Made by a program: the position numbers and the translations under genes. 64,000 nt of DNA from Pseudobutyrivibrio xylanivorans DSM 14809 (GTDB lineage Bacteria; Bacillota; Clostridia; Lachnospirales; Lachnospiraceae): NCBI RefSeq assembly GCF_900141825.1, contig NZ_FQYQ01000004.1, forward strand, positions 124,001 to 188,000, in the 5' to 3' direction. Of the stretch, positions 8,505-16,739 are shown one piece after another. Each line of letters begins with the position of its first letter. Position 1 is the first letter of the stretch. A model generated the notes under the pieces. It made no database searches. It was not told the DNA's origin and saw only the letters and a program-made list of their open reading frames with translations.

Positions 8505-11329
8505 AAGAAAAGAAATATATAAAAATTAAAGGGGCCAACGAGCACAACCTTAAGAACATCAGCATAGATATTCCACGTGATGAGTTTGTAGTGCTTACAG
8601 GCCTTTCCGGCTCAGGAAAATCATCCTTAGCCTTTGATACAATCTTTGCCGAGGGTCAGCGCCGCTACATGGAGTCATTATCCAGCTATGCCCGCCAGTT
8701 CTTAGGCCAGATGGAAAAACCAAATGTGGAGCACATGGAAGGTATGCCTCCTGCTATCTCTATTGATCAGAAGAGCACAAACCACAACCCACGTTCTACA
8801 GTTGGAACAGTTACAGAGATTTACGATTACATGCGACTTCTCTATGCCCGTTGTGGTGTGCCACACTGTCCAAACTGTGGCAAGCCTATCAGCAAGCAGA
8901 CAGTTGACCAGATGGTAGATGTGATAATGGCATTGCCTGAGCGTACTAAGATTCAGCTTCTTGCTCCAGTTGTAAGAGGCCGAAAGGGTACTCATGAAAA
9001 GCTTTTTGAGAAGGCAAAGAAGTCTGGCTATGTTCGTGTAAACGTTGATGGAAATGTTTACGATTTATCCGAGGAAATCTTATTAGATAAGAATATAAAG
9101 CATAATATCGAGATAGTTGTTGACCGTCTTGTTATCAAGGAAGGCATCGAGAAACGTCTTACAGATTCTATCGAGGCAGTGCTAAAGCTGGCAGAGGGAC
9201 TGATGATTGTAGATGTTATTGATGGTGAGCCTATCAGGTTTTCTGAAGGATTTTCATGTCCTGATTGTGGAATCAGCATCGATGAGGTAGAGCCACGAAG
9301 CTTCTCATTCAATAATCCATTCGGTGCGTGCCCAGAGTGTTTTGGTTTGGGATATAAGATGGAATTTGATGAGGATTTGATGATTCCTGATAAGAGTCTT
9401 TCTTTCAATGGTGGCTGTGTTCAAGTTATGGGATGGCAGTCATCTAATAAGAAGGGCAGCTTTGCCCATGCTTTGCTTGAGGCACTGGCGTCTGAATATG
9501 ACTTCTCACTGGATACACCATATAAGGATCTACCAGAGAAGATTCGTCACATGTTTATTCATGGATTTGATAAGTCAGTGGATGTTCACTATGAAGGGCA
9601 GCGTGGACGAGGTGTATATCCTACAGTATTTGAGGGATTAATTGAAAACGTTAATCGCCGATATAAGGAGACATTCTCGGAGTCTGCCAAGAGAGAGTAC
9701 GAGGAGTTCATGTTCTACAGTGAGTGTCCTTGCTGTCATGGACAGCGATTAAAGAAGGAGTCACTGGCTGTTACTATCGACGATAAAAATATTTTTGAAA
9801 TGACTCAGTATCCTATCCACGAGCTTTATGATTTGATTGAGAATCTTCAGCTTACAGAACAGCAGAAGAAGATAGGTGCAGTGGTACTTAAAGAGATTAG
9901 AAATAGATTGAAATTCATGGTGGATGTGGGATTGGATTATCTCACCCTTGCCAGAGCTACAGCTTCTCTTTCAGGTGGAGAGGCTCAGCGAATCCGCCTT
10001 GCTACGCAGATTGGTTCGGGCCTGGTTGGCGTAGCCTACATTTTGGATGAGCCATCTATTGGCCTTCACCAAAAGGATAATGACAAGTTATTAGCATCCC
10101 TTAAGGGATTGAGAGACCTTGGAAATACGCTGATTGTTGTAGAACATGATGCGGATACCATGAAGGCGGCGGATTATCTTGTGGATATCGGACCTCGCGC
10201 AGGCAAGGATGGTGGAGAAGTGGTTGCTGCCGGCACACCTGCAGAGATTATGGCGAACCCTAATTCCATCACAGGTCAGTATCTTAGTGGAAAGCTTTGC
10301 ATCCCTGTCCCTTCTGAGAGAAGAGAGCCAAAGGGCTGGCTCACAATCAAAGGTGCTAGAGAGCACAACCTTAAAAATATCGACGTAGATATTCCACTTG
10401 GAATAATGACTGTTGTTACTGGTGTATCAGGTTCTGGAAAGAGTTCCCTTATCAACGAGATTCTTTACAAGGATTTGGCTAAGCGCCTTAACAGAGCAAG
10501 AAAGATTTCTGGAAAGCATGATGATATCCTTGGTGTTGAGGCCTTGGATAAGGTTATCGATATTGACCAGTCACCAATTGGACGTACACCTCGTTCAAAT
10601 CCTGCCACTTACACTGGTGTATTTGATCTGATTCGTGACTTGTTTGCAGGTACTACCGAGGCAAAGGAGCGTGGTTATAGCAAGGGAAGATTCTCATTCA
10701 ATGTGAAGGGCGGCCGCTGTGAGGCCTGCGCAGGTGATGGTATCATCAAAATCGAGATGCATTTCCTTCCTGATGTGTATGTGCCTTGTGAGGTCTGCGG
10801 TGGAAAGAGATATAATCGCGAGACTCTAGAAGTTCATTACAAGGGTAAGACAATATACGATGTATTGGATATGACAGTGGAGGAGGCTTGCGAGTTCTTC
10901 AAGAACGTACCAAGCATCTACAACAAGATTCAATGCCTATATGATGTAGGACTGGGCTATATCAAGCTTGGTCAGCCATCTACTACACTTTCAGGTGGAG
11001 AGGCTCAGCGAATCAAGCTTGCTACAGAGCTTTCACGCCGTGCTACTGGAAAGACAATTTACATATTAGATGAGCCTACTACAGGATTACACTTTGATGA
11101 TGTAAATAAGCTTGTGGAGATTATGCGCAAGCTTTCTGATTCTGGAAACACTGTTGTTGTAATTGAACACAATCTTGATGTTATTAAGTGTGCAGATTAC
11201 ATCATTGATATGGGTCCTGATGGTGGCGACCGAGGTGGCACAGTCATTGCAAAGGGTACTCCGGAGGAGATTGTGAAGGTTAAGAAGAGCTATACAGGAC
11301 AGTATTTGAAAGAGTACTTGAATCCTTAA
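8501..11329 (+). CDS. uvrA: Excinuclease ABC subunit A
   Basis: UvrA is the dimeric DNA-damage sensor that loads UvrB. The 942 residues contain two ABC ATPase halves. The first Walker A is GLSGSGKS (residues 34-41), and the second is GVSGSGKSS near residue 642. Both halves have the LSGGEAQRI signature and zinc modules: CPNC, then a CPDC/CPEC pair, then CEACAGDG paired with CEVCGG. The C-terminus carries the usual DEPTTGLH and VIEHNLDVI motifs. The two signature motifs are encoded by an identical 27-base stretch (9968-9994 and 10988-11014). The gene follows uvrB with a 4-base overlap, an order widespread in Firmicutes. Confidence 0.98.
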   Translation: MKEKKYIKIKGANEHNLKNISIDIPRDEFVVLTGLSGSGKSSLAFDTIFAEGQRRYMESLSSYARQFLGQMEKPNVEHMEGMPPAISIDQKSTNHNPRSTVGTVTEIYDYMRLLYARCGVPHCPNCGKPISKQTVDQMVDVIMALPERTKIQLLAPVVRGRKGTHEKLFEKAKKSGYVRVNVDGNVYDLSEEILLDKNIKHNIEIVVDRLVIKEGIEKRLTDSIEAVLKLAEGLMIVDVIDGEPIRFSEGFSCPDCGISIDEVEPRSFSFNNPFGACPECFGLGYKMEFDEDLMIPDKSLSFNGGCVQVMGWQSSNKKGSFAHALLEALASEYDFSLDTPYKDLPEKIRHMFIHGFDKSVDVHYEGQRGRGVYPTVFEGLIENVNRRYKETFSESAKREYEEFMFYSECPCCHGQRLKKESLAVTIDDKNIFEMTQYPIHELYDLIENLQLTEQQKKIGAVVLKEIRNRLKFMVDVGLDYLTLARATASLSGGEAQRIRLATQIGSGLVGVAYILDEPSIGLHQKDNDKLLASLKGLRDLGNTLIVVEHDADTMKAADYLVDIGPRAGKDGGEVVAAGTPAEIMANPNSITGQYLSGKLCIPVPSERREPKGWLTIKGAREHNLKNIDVDIPLGIMTVVTGVSGSGKSSLINEILYKDLAKRLNRARKISGKHDDILGVEALDKVIDIDQSPIGRTPRSNPATYTGVFDLIRDLFAGTTEAKERGYSKGRFSFNVKGGRCEACAGDGIIKIEMHFLPDVYVPCEVCGGKRYNRETLEVHYKGKTIYDVLDMTVEEACEFFKNVPSIYNKIQCLYDVGLGYIKLGQPSTTLSGGEAQRIKLATELSRRATGKTIYILDEPTTGLHFDDVNKLVEIMRKLSDSGNTVVVIEHNLDVIKCADYIIDMGPDGGDRGGTVIAKGTPEEIVKVKKSYTGQYLKEYLNP

Positions 11330-11367
11330 AGATTTCGTATATAATAGAAAAGTAAAAATGCGTAAAT

Positions 11368-11384
11368 CTGTCCAAATCGGACAG
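11368..11384. other. Small inverted repeat upstream of mbl
   Basis: CTGTCC-AAATC-GGACAG forms a perfect 6-bp stem with a five-base loop between uvrA and mbl. It lacks a T-run, so it is either a weak 3' end structure of uvrA or an operator. No factor can be named. Confidence 0.3.
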
Positions 11385-11420
11385 TTCTAGAATATACAGA
11401 AATTAGAAAGGAATAAGAAA

Positions 11421-12401
11421 ATGGCAGGTTCAGATATCGGAATTGATTTAGGTACAGCTAGCGTTCTTGTATATGCAAAGGGCAAGGGCGTTGTTTTAAA
11501 AGAGCCTTCAGTAGTGGCTTTTGATAGAGATACTAACAAGATTAAGGAAATCGGTGAGGAGGCACGTCTTATGATTGGACGTACTCCTGGTAATATTGTG
11601 GCAGTTCGTCCACTTCGTCAGGGTGTTATCTCTGATTACACAGTTACAGAAAAGATGATTAAGTACTTCGTACAGAAGGCAATGGGCAAGAAGAGCTACC
11701 GCAAGCCTCGTATTGCTGTTTGCGTACCTTCTGGTGCTACAGAAGTAGAGAAGCGTGCCGTTGAGGATGCAGCTTTTGCAGCAGGCGCACGTGAGGTATC
11801 TATCATCGAGGAGCCTATCGCAGCAGCTATCGGTGCTGGTATCGATATTTCACTTCCAATGGGTAACATGATTGTAGATATCGGTGGTGGTACAGCAGAT
11901 ATCGCTGTTATCTCACTTGGTAGCTCAGTTGTCAGCACATCTATCAAGGTTGCTGGTGATGATTTCGACGAGGCTATCGTTCGTTACATGAGAAAGAAGC
12001 ACAATCTTCTTATCGGTGAGCGTACAGCCGAGGATATTAAGATTAAGATTGGTCGTTGCTTCCCACTTGGCGAGGCAGAGACTATGGATGTTAGAGGAAG
12101 AAACCTTGTTTCAGGTCTTCCAAAGACTATTACAGTATCTTCAGAGGAGACAGAGGAAGCTCTTAAGGAATCCACAATGCAGATCGTTGAGGCTATTCAT
12201 TCTGTTCTCGAGAAGACTCCACCAGAGCTTGCAGCTGACGTTGCCGACAGAGGTATCGTACTTACAGGTGGTGGTGCACTTCTTCGTGGTCTTGAGGAGC
12301 TTATCGAGGACCGCACAGGGATTAACACAATGACTGCTGATGAAGCTATGACTTGCGTAGCTATCGGAACAGGTCGTTATGTAGAGCTTTTATCAGATTA
12401 A
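11421..12401 (+). CDS. mbl: MreB/Mbl actin-like rod-shape protein
   Basis: Bacterial actin homologue that organises cell-wall elongation complexes under the membrane. 326 residues, normal for the family. Phosphate-binding loop 1 is DIGIDLGTASVL near residues 5-16, and phosphate 2 is IVDIGGGTADIAVIS near 151-165. The LLIGERTAEDIKIKIG segment and the adenosine motif LTGGGALLRGLEEL are also present. The N-terminal wording (VLVYAKGKGVVL) is closer to Mbl than to MreB. The position directly before two flagellar rod genes repeats the Bacillus mbl-flhO-flhP order, which supports Mbl. A GAAAGGAATAAG ribosome site precedes the ATG. A strong terminator follows. Confidence 0.9.
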   Translation: MAGSDIGIDLGTASVLVYAKGKGVVLKEPSVVAFDRDTNKIKEIGEEARLMIGRTPGNIVAVRPLRQGVISDYTVTEKMIKYFVQKAMGKKSYRKPRIAVCVPSGATEVEKRAVEDAAFAAGAREVSIIEEPIAAAIGAGIDISLPMGNMIVDIGGGTADIAVISLGSSVVSTSIKVAGDDFDEAIVRYMRKKHNLLIGERTAEDIKIKIGRCFPLGEAETMDVRGRNLVSGLPKTITVSSEETEEALKESTMQIVEAIHSVLEKTPPELAADVADRGIVLTGGGALLRGLEELIEDRTGINTMTADEAMTCVAIGTGRYVELLSD

Positions 12402-12423
12402 TTTTATACGGGTAAATATTTAT

Positions 12424-12466
12424 AACCCCAATTGTTAAAATTTTTAACAGTTGGGGTTATTTTTAT
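12424..12466 (+). terminator. Strong intrinsic terminator after mbl
   Basis: AACCCCAATTGTTAA (from 12424) pairs with TTAACAGTTGGGGTT (ending 12458) with a single G-T wobble. It is followed by ATTTTTATTTT. Confidence 0.88.
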
Positions 12467-12513
12467 TTTAAAGTCTCCGATAACCTAGATGTAGAATATT
12501 GTAAAGGTATGAC

Positions 12514-12626
12514 TTCTTGTGGGCTACTTAAGGAAAAAGCCCACAAGAACTTGGCTTTGCCAAGCAATATTTTCTTTCAGAAAATATTGGTCCATGTCCG
12601 GTTCTTGATTTTCTGAAGAAAATCAA
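12514..12626 (+). promoter_or_regulatory. Series of stem-loops in the leader of the flagellar rod genes
   Basis: Four perfect hairpins follow one another: a 12-bp stem TTCTTGTGGGCT/AGCCCACAAGAA (12514-12525 with 12538-12549), CTTGGC-TTT-GCCAAG (12550-12564), an 11-bp stem with a TTC loop (12565-12589), and a 9-bp stem with a TGAA loop (12605-12626). CAAGAAC (12544-12550) can instead pair with GTTCTTG (12601-12607), enclosing hairpins 2 and 3 and breaking the base of hairpins 1 and 4. This gives two mutually exclusive folds ahead of the start codon at 12656. No known riboswitch was recognised. The stretch 12467-12513 holds only a weak sigma-28-like CCGATAA (12477-12483). Confidence 0.65.
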
Positions 12627-12655
12627 AAACCTTTGCTTTTTAGTAGGGGGCTCAC

Positions 12656-13459
12656 ATGGTAAAAGGACTCTATACAGGCTATACCGGAATGGTAAACGAG
12701 CAGAGAAGAATGGATGTTATGACTAACAATCTTGCCAACTCTGCTACCACAGGATATAAGAAGGAAGCTATGATTGCCCAGGCTTTCGATGAGCGTTTAG
12801 CAATCAAAATCAAAGATACATCCCATTTACACAATGCACCAGAGGGAATCGGATACATTTCACTTGGAACAAAAGTAGGTGAGACTTATACAAACTGGGA
12901 CCAAGGCGCATTCCAGATTACTGATAAGGATTCTGATGTGGCGCTGGCAGGAAAAGGCTTCTTTGCTATTGAGTTCACAAACAAGGCTGGCGAAACATCT
13001 ATCAAATACACAAGAGATGGTGCATTTGTAGTAGATGTGGACGGCTACCTAAGAACAGTTGATGGTGATTATGTTCTCACACAGGATGGAGCGATGAATT
13101 CACAGGGTGGAGAGGACAATTACGTACAGATTGATCCTAATCTCAAATATCAGATATCTCCAGACGGAACCATTCGACAGAATGGAGAAGAAGTTACCAC
13201 TATAGGTGTTATAGATATCGAGAATTACGATTATATAAATAAATATGGTGAGAACCTCTACGATTTAATCGACGGTGGAACCATCATTGAAAGTGAAGCA
13301 TCAGTTCAGCAGGGTATGCTGGAAGCTTCAAATGTAAACGTAATTGATGAAATGGTTAGCATGATTACAATAGCCCGTGCATATGAGGCAGGTCAGAAGA
13401 TGATTCAGACTGAGGACTCAACGTTGGAAAAGACATGTAATCAGGTTGGCAATGTATAG
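12656..13459 (+). CDS. flgF: Flagellar basal-body rod protein, FlgF/FlhO type
   Basis: 267 residues with the conserved rod/hook N-terminus (MVKGLYTGYTGMVNEQRRMD, then NNLANSATTGYKKE near residues 23-36). Towards the C-terminus it has the matching helix (SNVNVIDEMVSMITIARAYEA). These ends form the coiled-coil core of the axial structure, and the middle forms the surface domain containing GKGFFAIE. Its position directly after mbl and before a second rod gene matches Bacillus flhO. It is exported by the flagellar type III apparatus, so no signal peptide is expected. The start follows AGGGGG by about seven bases. FlgF versus FlgG naming is uncertain. Confidence 0.85.
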   Translation: MVKGLYTGYTGMVNEQRRMDVMTNNLANSATTGYKKEAMIAQAFDERLAIKIKDTSHLHNAPEGIGYISLGTKVGETYTNWDQGAFQITDKDSDVALAGKGFFAIEFTNKAGETSIKYTRDGAFVVDVDGYLRTVDGDYVLTQDGAMNSQGGEDNYVQIDPNLKYQISPDGTIRQNGEEVTTIGVIDIENYDYINKYGENLYDLIDGGTIIESEASVQQGMLEASNVNVIDEMVSMITIARAYEAGQKMIQTEDSTLEKTCNQVGNV

Positions 13460-13470
13460 GAGGTAGCTAG

Positions 13471-14289
13471 ATGGTAAGATCGCTTTGGTCCGGTGCTTCC
13501 GGAATGAAAGGTCAGCAGATTCAGGTTGATACAATAGCTAACAACTTAGCCAATGTTAATACCACAGCCTATAAGGCACAGTCGGCACAGTTCAAGACAT
13601 TGCTTTATCAGACGCTGGAAGCTACCAGTACAAACGCTCAGGGTGAATCAAAGCCTACAAGTGCACAGGTTGGTTTGGGAACAAGAGTAGCATCTTTGAA
13701 TGCTAACTTCACCCAGGGTGCTCAGATGGCTAACGATAGCAAGACTGCAATGTGTATCATAGGCGAGGGCTTCTTCGCAGTTCAGGATGGAGATGAAACC
13801 CACTATACACGTAATGGTAACTTCACATGGGCAATAGGTCCAAATGGTGATAAGGTCCTTACAACAGCTGAGGGCTATCAGGTTCTTGATCAGGCTGGAC
13901 AGGTAGTAACACTTCCAGCAACAGCAGGTGAGCTTGGTTTTGCAGTAAATATTGATGATGGTTCTTTATCTTACAAGGACGCAGCAGGTAATATCATTCA
14001 GACAGGCCAGTCTATTGCTTTATATCAGTTTACTAACCGAGTAGGACTTAATAAGATTGGCGAGAATCTTTACGACGAGTCAGATGCTTCTGGCGAACCT
14101 ATCAGCGAGTGGAACACTCAGGGAGTTATTCGAAGCCAGATAGCACAGTGCTATTTGGAAGGTTCAAATGTAAATGTAGCTGATGAAATGGTAAATCTTA
14201 TCATTGCGCAGCGTGCATATGAAATGAATTCAAAGGCTATTACCACTTCAGATACCATGCTGGAGCAGGCTAATAATTTGAAGAGATAA
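13471..14289 (+). CDS. flgG: Flagellar basal-body rod protein, FlgG/FlhP type
   Basis: 272 residues. The N-terminal rod motif is MVRSLWSGASGMKGQQIQVD with NNLANVNTTAYKAQ, the classic FlgG wording. The mid-domain holds GEGFFAVQDGDETHYTRNGNF (conserved signature in part). The C-terminus SNVNVADEMVNLIIAQRAYE ends in a typical SDTMLEQANNLKR tail. It builds the distal rod linking basal body and hook. An AGGAGG site precedes the ATG, eleven bases after the upstream stop, so both rod genes are one transcript. The pair corresponds to flhO/flhP in Bacillus. Confidence 0.9.
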   Translation: MVRSLWSGASGMKGQQIQVDTIANNLANVNTTAYKAQSAQFKTLLYQTLEATSTNAQGESKPTSAQVGLGTRVASLNANFTQGAQMANDSKTAMCIIGEGFFAVQDGDETHYTRNGNFTWAIGPNGDKVLTTAEGYQVLDQAGQVVTLPATAGELGFAVNIDDGSLSYKDAAGNIIQTGQSIALYQFTNRVGLNKIGENLYDESDASGEPISEWNTQGVIRSQIAQCYLEGSNVNVADEMVNLIIAQRAYEMNSKAITTSDTMLEQANNLKR

Positions 14290-14364
14290 TGTTACTGAAT
14301 AGCAGCATTATTAGAAAATAAAAAGGGATAGTAGCTGTTGTTTGTCACGAAAGGGGACGAAAAA

Positions 14365-14820
14365 ATGGATGTAACAGGAATGAGCACGTATTTGCAAACA
14401 CAATACGCGAATCAAACTAAGGCAAATGCTGAGGCAACTGCCAAATCTGTCAATGGAATTTCAAAGGATTCCAGTAAAGAAGAAATCACCAAGGCGGTAA
14501 AGGATTTCGAGACCTACATGATGGAACAGGTTATCAAGCAGATGAAGGAGACCTTCGTAAACGAAGACGAGGATGAGGACACTACAATGTCCCAGTACAA
14601 GGACCTTTATCTTGACCAAGCCATAACCCATATCGCATCACAGCTGGTAGATCAGATAGGTGGTTCTGTAACAGATGACTTCGTAGAGCAGATTATGAGA
14701 AACTACGGCATCACAGGAACATCTAGTCAGGCTGTCGAGAACACAGGTCTCAACAATGAAGATGTATCTGACGATATAGCGAAGGCTAATTCTTCTACAG
14801 TGCAGTCAGTTCAAAGTTAA
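14365..14820 (+). CDS. flgJ: FlgJ-type rod-binding domain protein
   Basis: 151 residues starting at the ATG at 14365, which is preceded by AAGGGG eight bases upstream; an in-frame TTG at 14338 has no such site. A rod-binding domain (PF10135-like) is visible as FETYMMEQVIKQMKETF near residues 48-64 and YKDLYLDQAITHIASQLV near 81-98. The muramidase domain found in enterobacterial FlgJ is missing, as is usual in Firmicutes. The C-terminal third is polar and low in complexity. It probably acts as a scaffold for rod assembly at the cell-wall crossing point. Third gene of the rod operon; a terminator follows. Confidence 0.78.
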   Translation: MDVTGMSTYLQTQYANQTKANAEATAKSVNGISKDSSKEEITKAVKDFETYMMEQVIKQMKETFVNEDEDEDTTMSQYKDLYLDQAITHIASQLVDQIGGSVTDDFVEQIMRNYGITGTSSQAVENTGLNNEDVSDDIAKANSSTVQSVQS

Positions 14821-14836
14821 TATGATCTTGATTACA

Positions 14837-14866
14837 TGCCACCCAGAGATTCTGGGTGGTATTTTT
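14837..14866 (+). terminator. Intrinsic terminator of the flagellar rod operon
   Basis: CCACCCAGA pairs perfectly with TCTGGGTGG around a GAT loop, extended by weaker pairs, and is followed by TATTTTT. Confidence 0.88.
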
Positions 14867-14928
14867 GTGTCAGTAATCTATGTGAAAATAGATATTATTA
14901 ATCTGAAATTGAATTCCATATATATGAG

Positions 14929-15227
14929 TATCGCAAATCAATGGTAAAGCGCTATTTCACAAGCTCTAAGTGATAAAATAGAAGCAGATTTAAAAAGTGA
15001 TTATCGCAAACCAGCTGATTTAACGGCTTTGCTAAATGTCTTGTGATAGAAATCTATGTAAATTCATAAAAAATCCTCATGAAATGATTGGAAAAATGCA
15101 AATATCTATCACTAATGATCGAGAAAGCATTATCACTTCGTGGGTTTGCGATAAGGATAAGAAGAAAAAAGGGTGTTGAGTATCACTGGATTGACTATTA
15201 TGGTTGAAACTCCGTAAATTTGCGATA
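14929..15227. repeat. Array A: four 47-bp TATCGC-N35-GYGATA units in ++-- order
   Basis: Unit positions are 14929-14975 (+), 15002-15048 (+), 15107-15153 (-) and 15181-15227 (-). Each is exactly 47 bp. In its own orientation each begins TATCGCAAA and ends GTGATA, with an interior that differs from unit to unit. Start-to-start distances are 73, 105 and 74 bp. The outermost ten bases, TATCGCAAAT and ATTTGCGATA, form a terminal inverted repeat. An extra half-site TATCAC lies at 15131-15136. The stretch 14867-15242 holds no other gene. The last unit overlaps the promoter of the following small gene. I recognise no published element with this layout. Confidence 0.9.
15191..15220 (+). promoter_or_regulatory. 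Candidate promoter of the small secreted peptide gene
   Basis: TTGACT and TAAATT are spaced by 18 bases and lie entirely inside the fourth 47-bp unit of array A, so that unit could act as an operator. The predicted start point is about 15 bases before the ATG. Confidence 0.45.
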
Positions 15228-15242
15228 GCGAATAAAGGTAAT

Positions 15243-15365
15243 ATGAGAAAGAATATTATTAAGACACTTGCAATGGTAACAGTAGTAGGTACACTTCTTG
15301 GTACTACAGGACTTACAGCATTTGCTGCAGAAACAGCAGGCATAACTTTAACTTGGGAAGATTAA
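15243..15365 (+). CDS. Small secreted peptide (40 residues)
   Basis: A 40-residue protein consisting almost only of a signal peptide: basic MRKNIIK, a hydrophobic core rich in T, V, L and G, and a TAFAAE cleavage site near residues 25-29. This leaves a mature peptide of about 12 residues, AETAGITLTWED. An AAAGG ribosome site sits at normal distance from the ATG, and an intrinsic terminator follows the stop, so it looks like a complete gene rather than noise. It may encode an exported signalling peptide. It could also be the truncated 5' remnant of a larger surface-protein gene. No family was recognised. Confidence 0.6.
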   Translation: MRKNIIKTLAMVTVVGTLLGTTGLTAFAAETAGITLTWED

Positions 15366-15382
15366 AAAACAGATTATTTAAA

Positions 15383-15409
15383 GGCTGTCATTAAATTGAT
15401 AGTCTTTTT
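15383..15409 (+). terminator. Intrinsic terminator after the small peptide gene
   Basis: GGCTGTCA (15383-15390) pairs with TGATAGTC (15397-15404) with two G-T wobbles and is followed by TTTTT. Confidence 0.72.
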
Positions 15410-15504
15410 GCAGAAATAAAAATAATGTCCTATATATATTATGTGAAGCTAGAGTTATTAAAAGTTGGGGACAAGACGATTAGTTGCAATAATATAACTT
15501 TCTG

Positions 15505-15533
15505 TTGACGCAGAAATAAATCTATGTTATCTT
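15505..15533 (+). promoter_or_regulatory. Promoter of the PD-(D/E)XK-like gene
   Basis: TTGACG and TATCTT are separated by 17 bases in very AT-rich DNA, about 100 bases before the proposed start. Confidence 0.6.
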
Positions 15534-15633
15534 AATCTAAATCATTAATTTCTAAAATATTTCTTCAAGAAAATCAGATTTTTCCCATTGTAAAATTTAC
15601 AAATTAAAACAAAATAACAGGAGGCGATAAGCT

Positions 15634-16416
15634 ATAGAAAAATATTTTGAAAACCAAATAGAGTCGATAAATCAAGAACTATCAGCAATAGATGACGAGA
15701 TACAAAAACTTCCATCAGGGGAATTAAAGGTGTATCCCAATAATTATTCATATAGATGGTATTTAGTTGATGGGGAGGCAAGACAGTATCTTCCGCGAAA
15801 AGAGAATAAGATAGCAGAAGACTTAGCATTAAAGAAATATTATCAATTGAAAAAGAATGCCTTGCTCGAAAAGCGAGAGAACATTATGAAAAGGCAGTGT
15901 GAATCATATGACGATAACGAAAAGTTACATAAGTTCTTAAACAATGAAGGCTATATTCAATTGATTGGGCATTTGCTTAGTGGAGATAGCTTTACCGAAA
16001 AAACTAAGTCTGTTTGGGCAAATGAAGAGTATCATACCAATCTCAAATACTCTGAACAGCTAACACATTTAGGTCCATCAGGGACGTATCTTAGATCAAA
16101 ATCAGAAGTCTTCATAGATATGGCATTGACACAGCATGGAATTCCGTTTAGATATGAGTGCGAGCTGGCAATTGATAATCATATATTCTATCCAGATTTT
16201 ACAGTATTCAATCCTGCTAATGGAGAAATCATCTATTGGGAGCATTTTGGAATGATGGATGATGAGGATTATGCTAGAAATGCATTCAGTAAATTAAAGA
16301 TATTTTATGAACATGGGTTGATTCCAGGGGAAAATCTTATTATGACCTTTGAAACAAAGTCGAAACCTTTCACATATTTTGATGCAGAAACGGCTTTGAA
16401 GCAGCTGAAAATGTAA
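15634..16416 (+). CDS. PD-(D/E)XK nuclease-like protein with apparent ATA start
   Basis: The frame opens just after a stop at 15628-15630. AGGAGG (15619-15624) is followed nine bases later by ATA (15634), and the sequence from there is coherent protein (EKYFENQIESINQELSAIDD), so translation probably starts at ATA and gives 260 residues. A GTG at 15730 is the alternative start and has a weaker GGGG site. The N-terminal part is coiled-coil-like. The C-terminal domain has a conserved RSKSEVFIDMAL helix near residue 165, then FYPDFTVF and IYWEHFGMM, then NLIMTFE. This arrangement fits a PD-(D/E)XK nuclease fold with an EH instead of an ExK element. Function is unknown; the gene sits between two arrays of 47-bp units. 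Confidence 0.68.
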   Translation: MEKYFENQIESINQELSAIDDEIQKLPSGELKVYPNNYSYRWYLVDGEARQYLPRKENKIAEDLALKKYYQLKKNALLEKRENIMKRQCESYDDNEKLHKFLNNEGYIQLIGHLLSGDSFTEKTKSVWANEEYHTNLKYSEQLTHLGPSGTYLRSKSEVFIDMALTQHGIPFRYECELAIDNHIFYPDFTVFNPANGEIIYWEHFGMMDDEDYARNAFSKLKIFYEHGLIPGENLIMTFETKSKPFTYFDAETALKQLKM

Positions 16417-16438
16417 TTGATTAAATTGAAGTTTTGTG

Positions 16439-16739
16439 TATCGCAAATTAACGAGCCTTAGCTATCTAATGAGTGCCACGCGATAGAAAACCACTTCATA
16501 TTGAACAAGATACTATCGCAAATCAACAAGAACATAGGACCTTCAGGATACATAGTGATAAAAAATTGATGAAATCTTTATAAAAATACTAAAAAGCGCA
16601 TGCTAAATAGAAAGAATCTATCACTAAGAAGTCTATAAGAAACATAGTGTCGTGCTCTTGCGATAAAATATTTTAGAAAAAGAACTTCAAAGTATCGCAA
16701 GAAGTAGGTAGATGCTAGATTCTTTGTTGGTTTGCGATA
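16439..16739. repeat. Array B: second set of four 47-bp TATCGC-N35-GYGATA units
   Basis: Units lie at 16439-16485, 16514-16560, 16619-16665 and 16693-16739, all exactly 47 bp. The first two start TATCGCAAA on the plus strand. The third reads in reverse, and the fourth reads best in reverse (its ends are TATCGC and GCGATA). Start-to-start spacing is 75, 105 and 74 bp, matching array A. The gap between units 2 and 3 is 58 bases in both arrays although its sequence differs. The two arrays stand as direct repeats around the island genes. No gene was found in 16417-16811. The last unit ends 72 bases before recD2. Confidence 0.9.

Noticed and set aside
12470-12483. Sigma-28 flagellar promoter for the rod genes
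   Set aside because: CCGATAA is present at 12477-12483 but no TAAA-like -35 lies at 14-16 bases upstream, so it stays unproven.
14929-16739. CRISPR array
   Set aside because: Only 6-9 bases at the unit ends are conserved, units alternate in orientation, gaps between units are unequal and no cas genes are present.
14929-16739. Ordinary IS element or MITE pair
   Set aside because: No transposase is encoded, and no target-site duplication is visible at either array border (flanks atatgag/gcgaata and tttgtg/atagaa).
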